From: Syntrophaceae bacterium
GTDB lineage: Bacteria > Desulfobacterota > SM23-61
Direction: 5' to 3'
DNA length: 6,138 bases
Assembly (NCBI GenBank): GCA_003154025.1
Contig: PMCE01000150.1
Coordinates: 8,831-14,968, forward strand
Made by a program: the position numbers and the translations under genes. Every line of letters starts with the position of its first letter. Position 1 is the stretch's first letter. Below are positions 5,824 to 6,138 of the stretch, in pieces. The notes under the pieces are model-generated. The model was not told the origin of the DNA. It did no database searches and saw nothing but the letters and a program-made list of their open reading frames with translations.

Positions 5824-6138
5824 CTAAAAATGAAAATTTTCGCCCAGATAGATCTCCCTCGCCTGCCGGCTCTGGGCAATCTCTTCGGGAGTCCCTTTCT
5901 CCAGGATCTTTCCTTCATTCAGGATGTAGGCCTCGTCGCAGACCCCCAGAGTCTCCCGGACGTTGTGATCGGAGATGACCACTCCGATCCCTTTCCCCTT
6001 CAGCTGGCCGATGATATTCTGGATATCCACCACCGCCAAGGGATCGATTCCCGCGAAAGGTTCGTCCAGGAGGATGAACCGGGGAGAAGTCACCAGGCTT
6101 CGGCTGATCTCCACCCGCCGCCGCTCTCCCCCCGAAAG
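5824..6138 (-). CDS. lptB: LPS export ABC transporter ATP-binding protein (C-terminal part)
   Basis: The gene enters from the right edge; the last 104 codons are present. They contain the ABC signature [15 protein letters not shown] at the very start, Walker B with D-loop [16 protein letters not shown], and the H-loop [13 protein letters not shown] closing sequence, [12 protein letters not shown], is typical of LptB. LptB is the cytoplasmic ATPase that powers the LptBFGC complex, which extracts LPS from the inner membrane and pushes it along the Lpt bridge to the outer membrane. The absent N-terminal part should hold Walker A and the Q-loop. The position directly before rpoN is the conserved location of lptB, which separates it from similar branched-chain amino acid ABC ATPases (LivG-like). 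Confidence 0.93.
   Translation of the reverse strand, partial: LSGGERRRVEISRSLVTSPRFILLDEPFAGIDPLAVVDIQNIIGQLKGKGIGVVISDHNVRETLGVCDEAYILNEGKILEKGTPEEIAQSRQAREIYLGENFHF

Noticed and set aside
5802..5918. A longer 60-codon version of the small ORF, starting inside lptB
   Set aside because: Most of it overlaps the securely identified LptB C-terminus in another frame. Only the last 21 codons fall in the gap, so only that part was kept as a speculative candidate.

Overview
The window is a compact, one-directional block of bacterial chromosome. Every gene lies on the minus strand, so transcription runs from position 6138 towards position 1. The gene order is lptB (3' end only), rpoN, hpf, ptsN, rapZ, a mannose-family PTS EIIA gene, rimI, pyrK and pyrD (5' end only). 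The DNA is GC-rich. The lptB-rpoN-hpf-ptsN-rapZ order is the classical Gram-negative sigma-54 cluster. LptB, an LPS exporter ATPase, implies a bacterium with an LPS outer membrane. A long-form HPF, plus a Man-type EIIA after rapZ where enterobacteria have npr, points to a deltaproteobacterial (Desulfobacterota-like) lineage. That placement is inference from gene order and protein style, not from a search.

Region 1 (6138-3729) holds the LptB C-terminal part, a 95-bp AT-rich gap, full-length RpoN and a long hibernation-promoting factor. Region 2 (3586-1661) is a PTS regulatory module: EIIA-Ntr (PtsN), the RapZ/YvcJ nucleotide-binding protein and an EIIA of the mannose family. No EI, HPr, EIIB, EIIC or EIID is visible, so the phosphate donor must be encoded elsewhere. 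Region 3 (1557-1) holds an N-acetyltransferase of the RimI type, overlapping by 4 bp with PyrK, the electron-transfer subunit of dihydroorotate dehydrogenase B. PyrK is followed after 8 bp by PyrD. A structured inverted repeat sits at the junction between regions 2 and 3.

Functionally the block joins envelope biogenesis, alternative-sigma transcription, ribosome hibernation, nitrogen/carbon PTS signalling and pyrimidine synthesis. Most of it is ordinary, well-known biology and I do not see a clearly new system. Five points deserve a second look: (1) PyrK has an insert of about 40 residues between its third and fourth Fe-S cysteines; (2) ptsN, rapZ and the EIIA gene all lie in one reading frame, separated by single stop codons with no other stop between them; (3) the inverted repeat before rimI is built of paired 10-mers; (4) the rapZ start is ambiguous; (5) a possible 21-codon ORF, a weak promoter-like motif and a GC palindrome share the lptB-rpoN gap. 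The longest non-coding stretch, about 140 bp, lies between hpf and ptsN, or between ptsN and rapZ if the later rapZ start is used.
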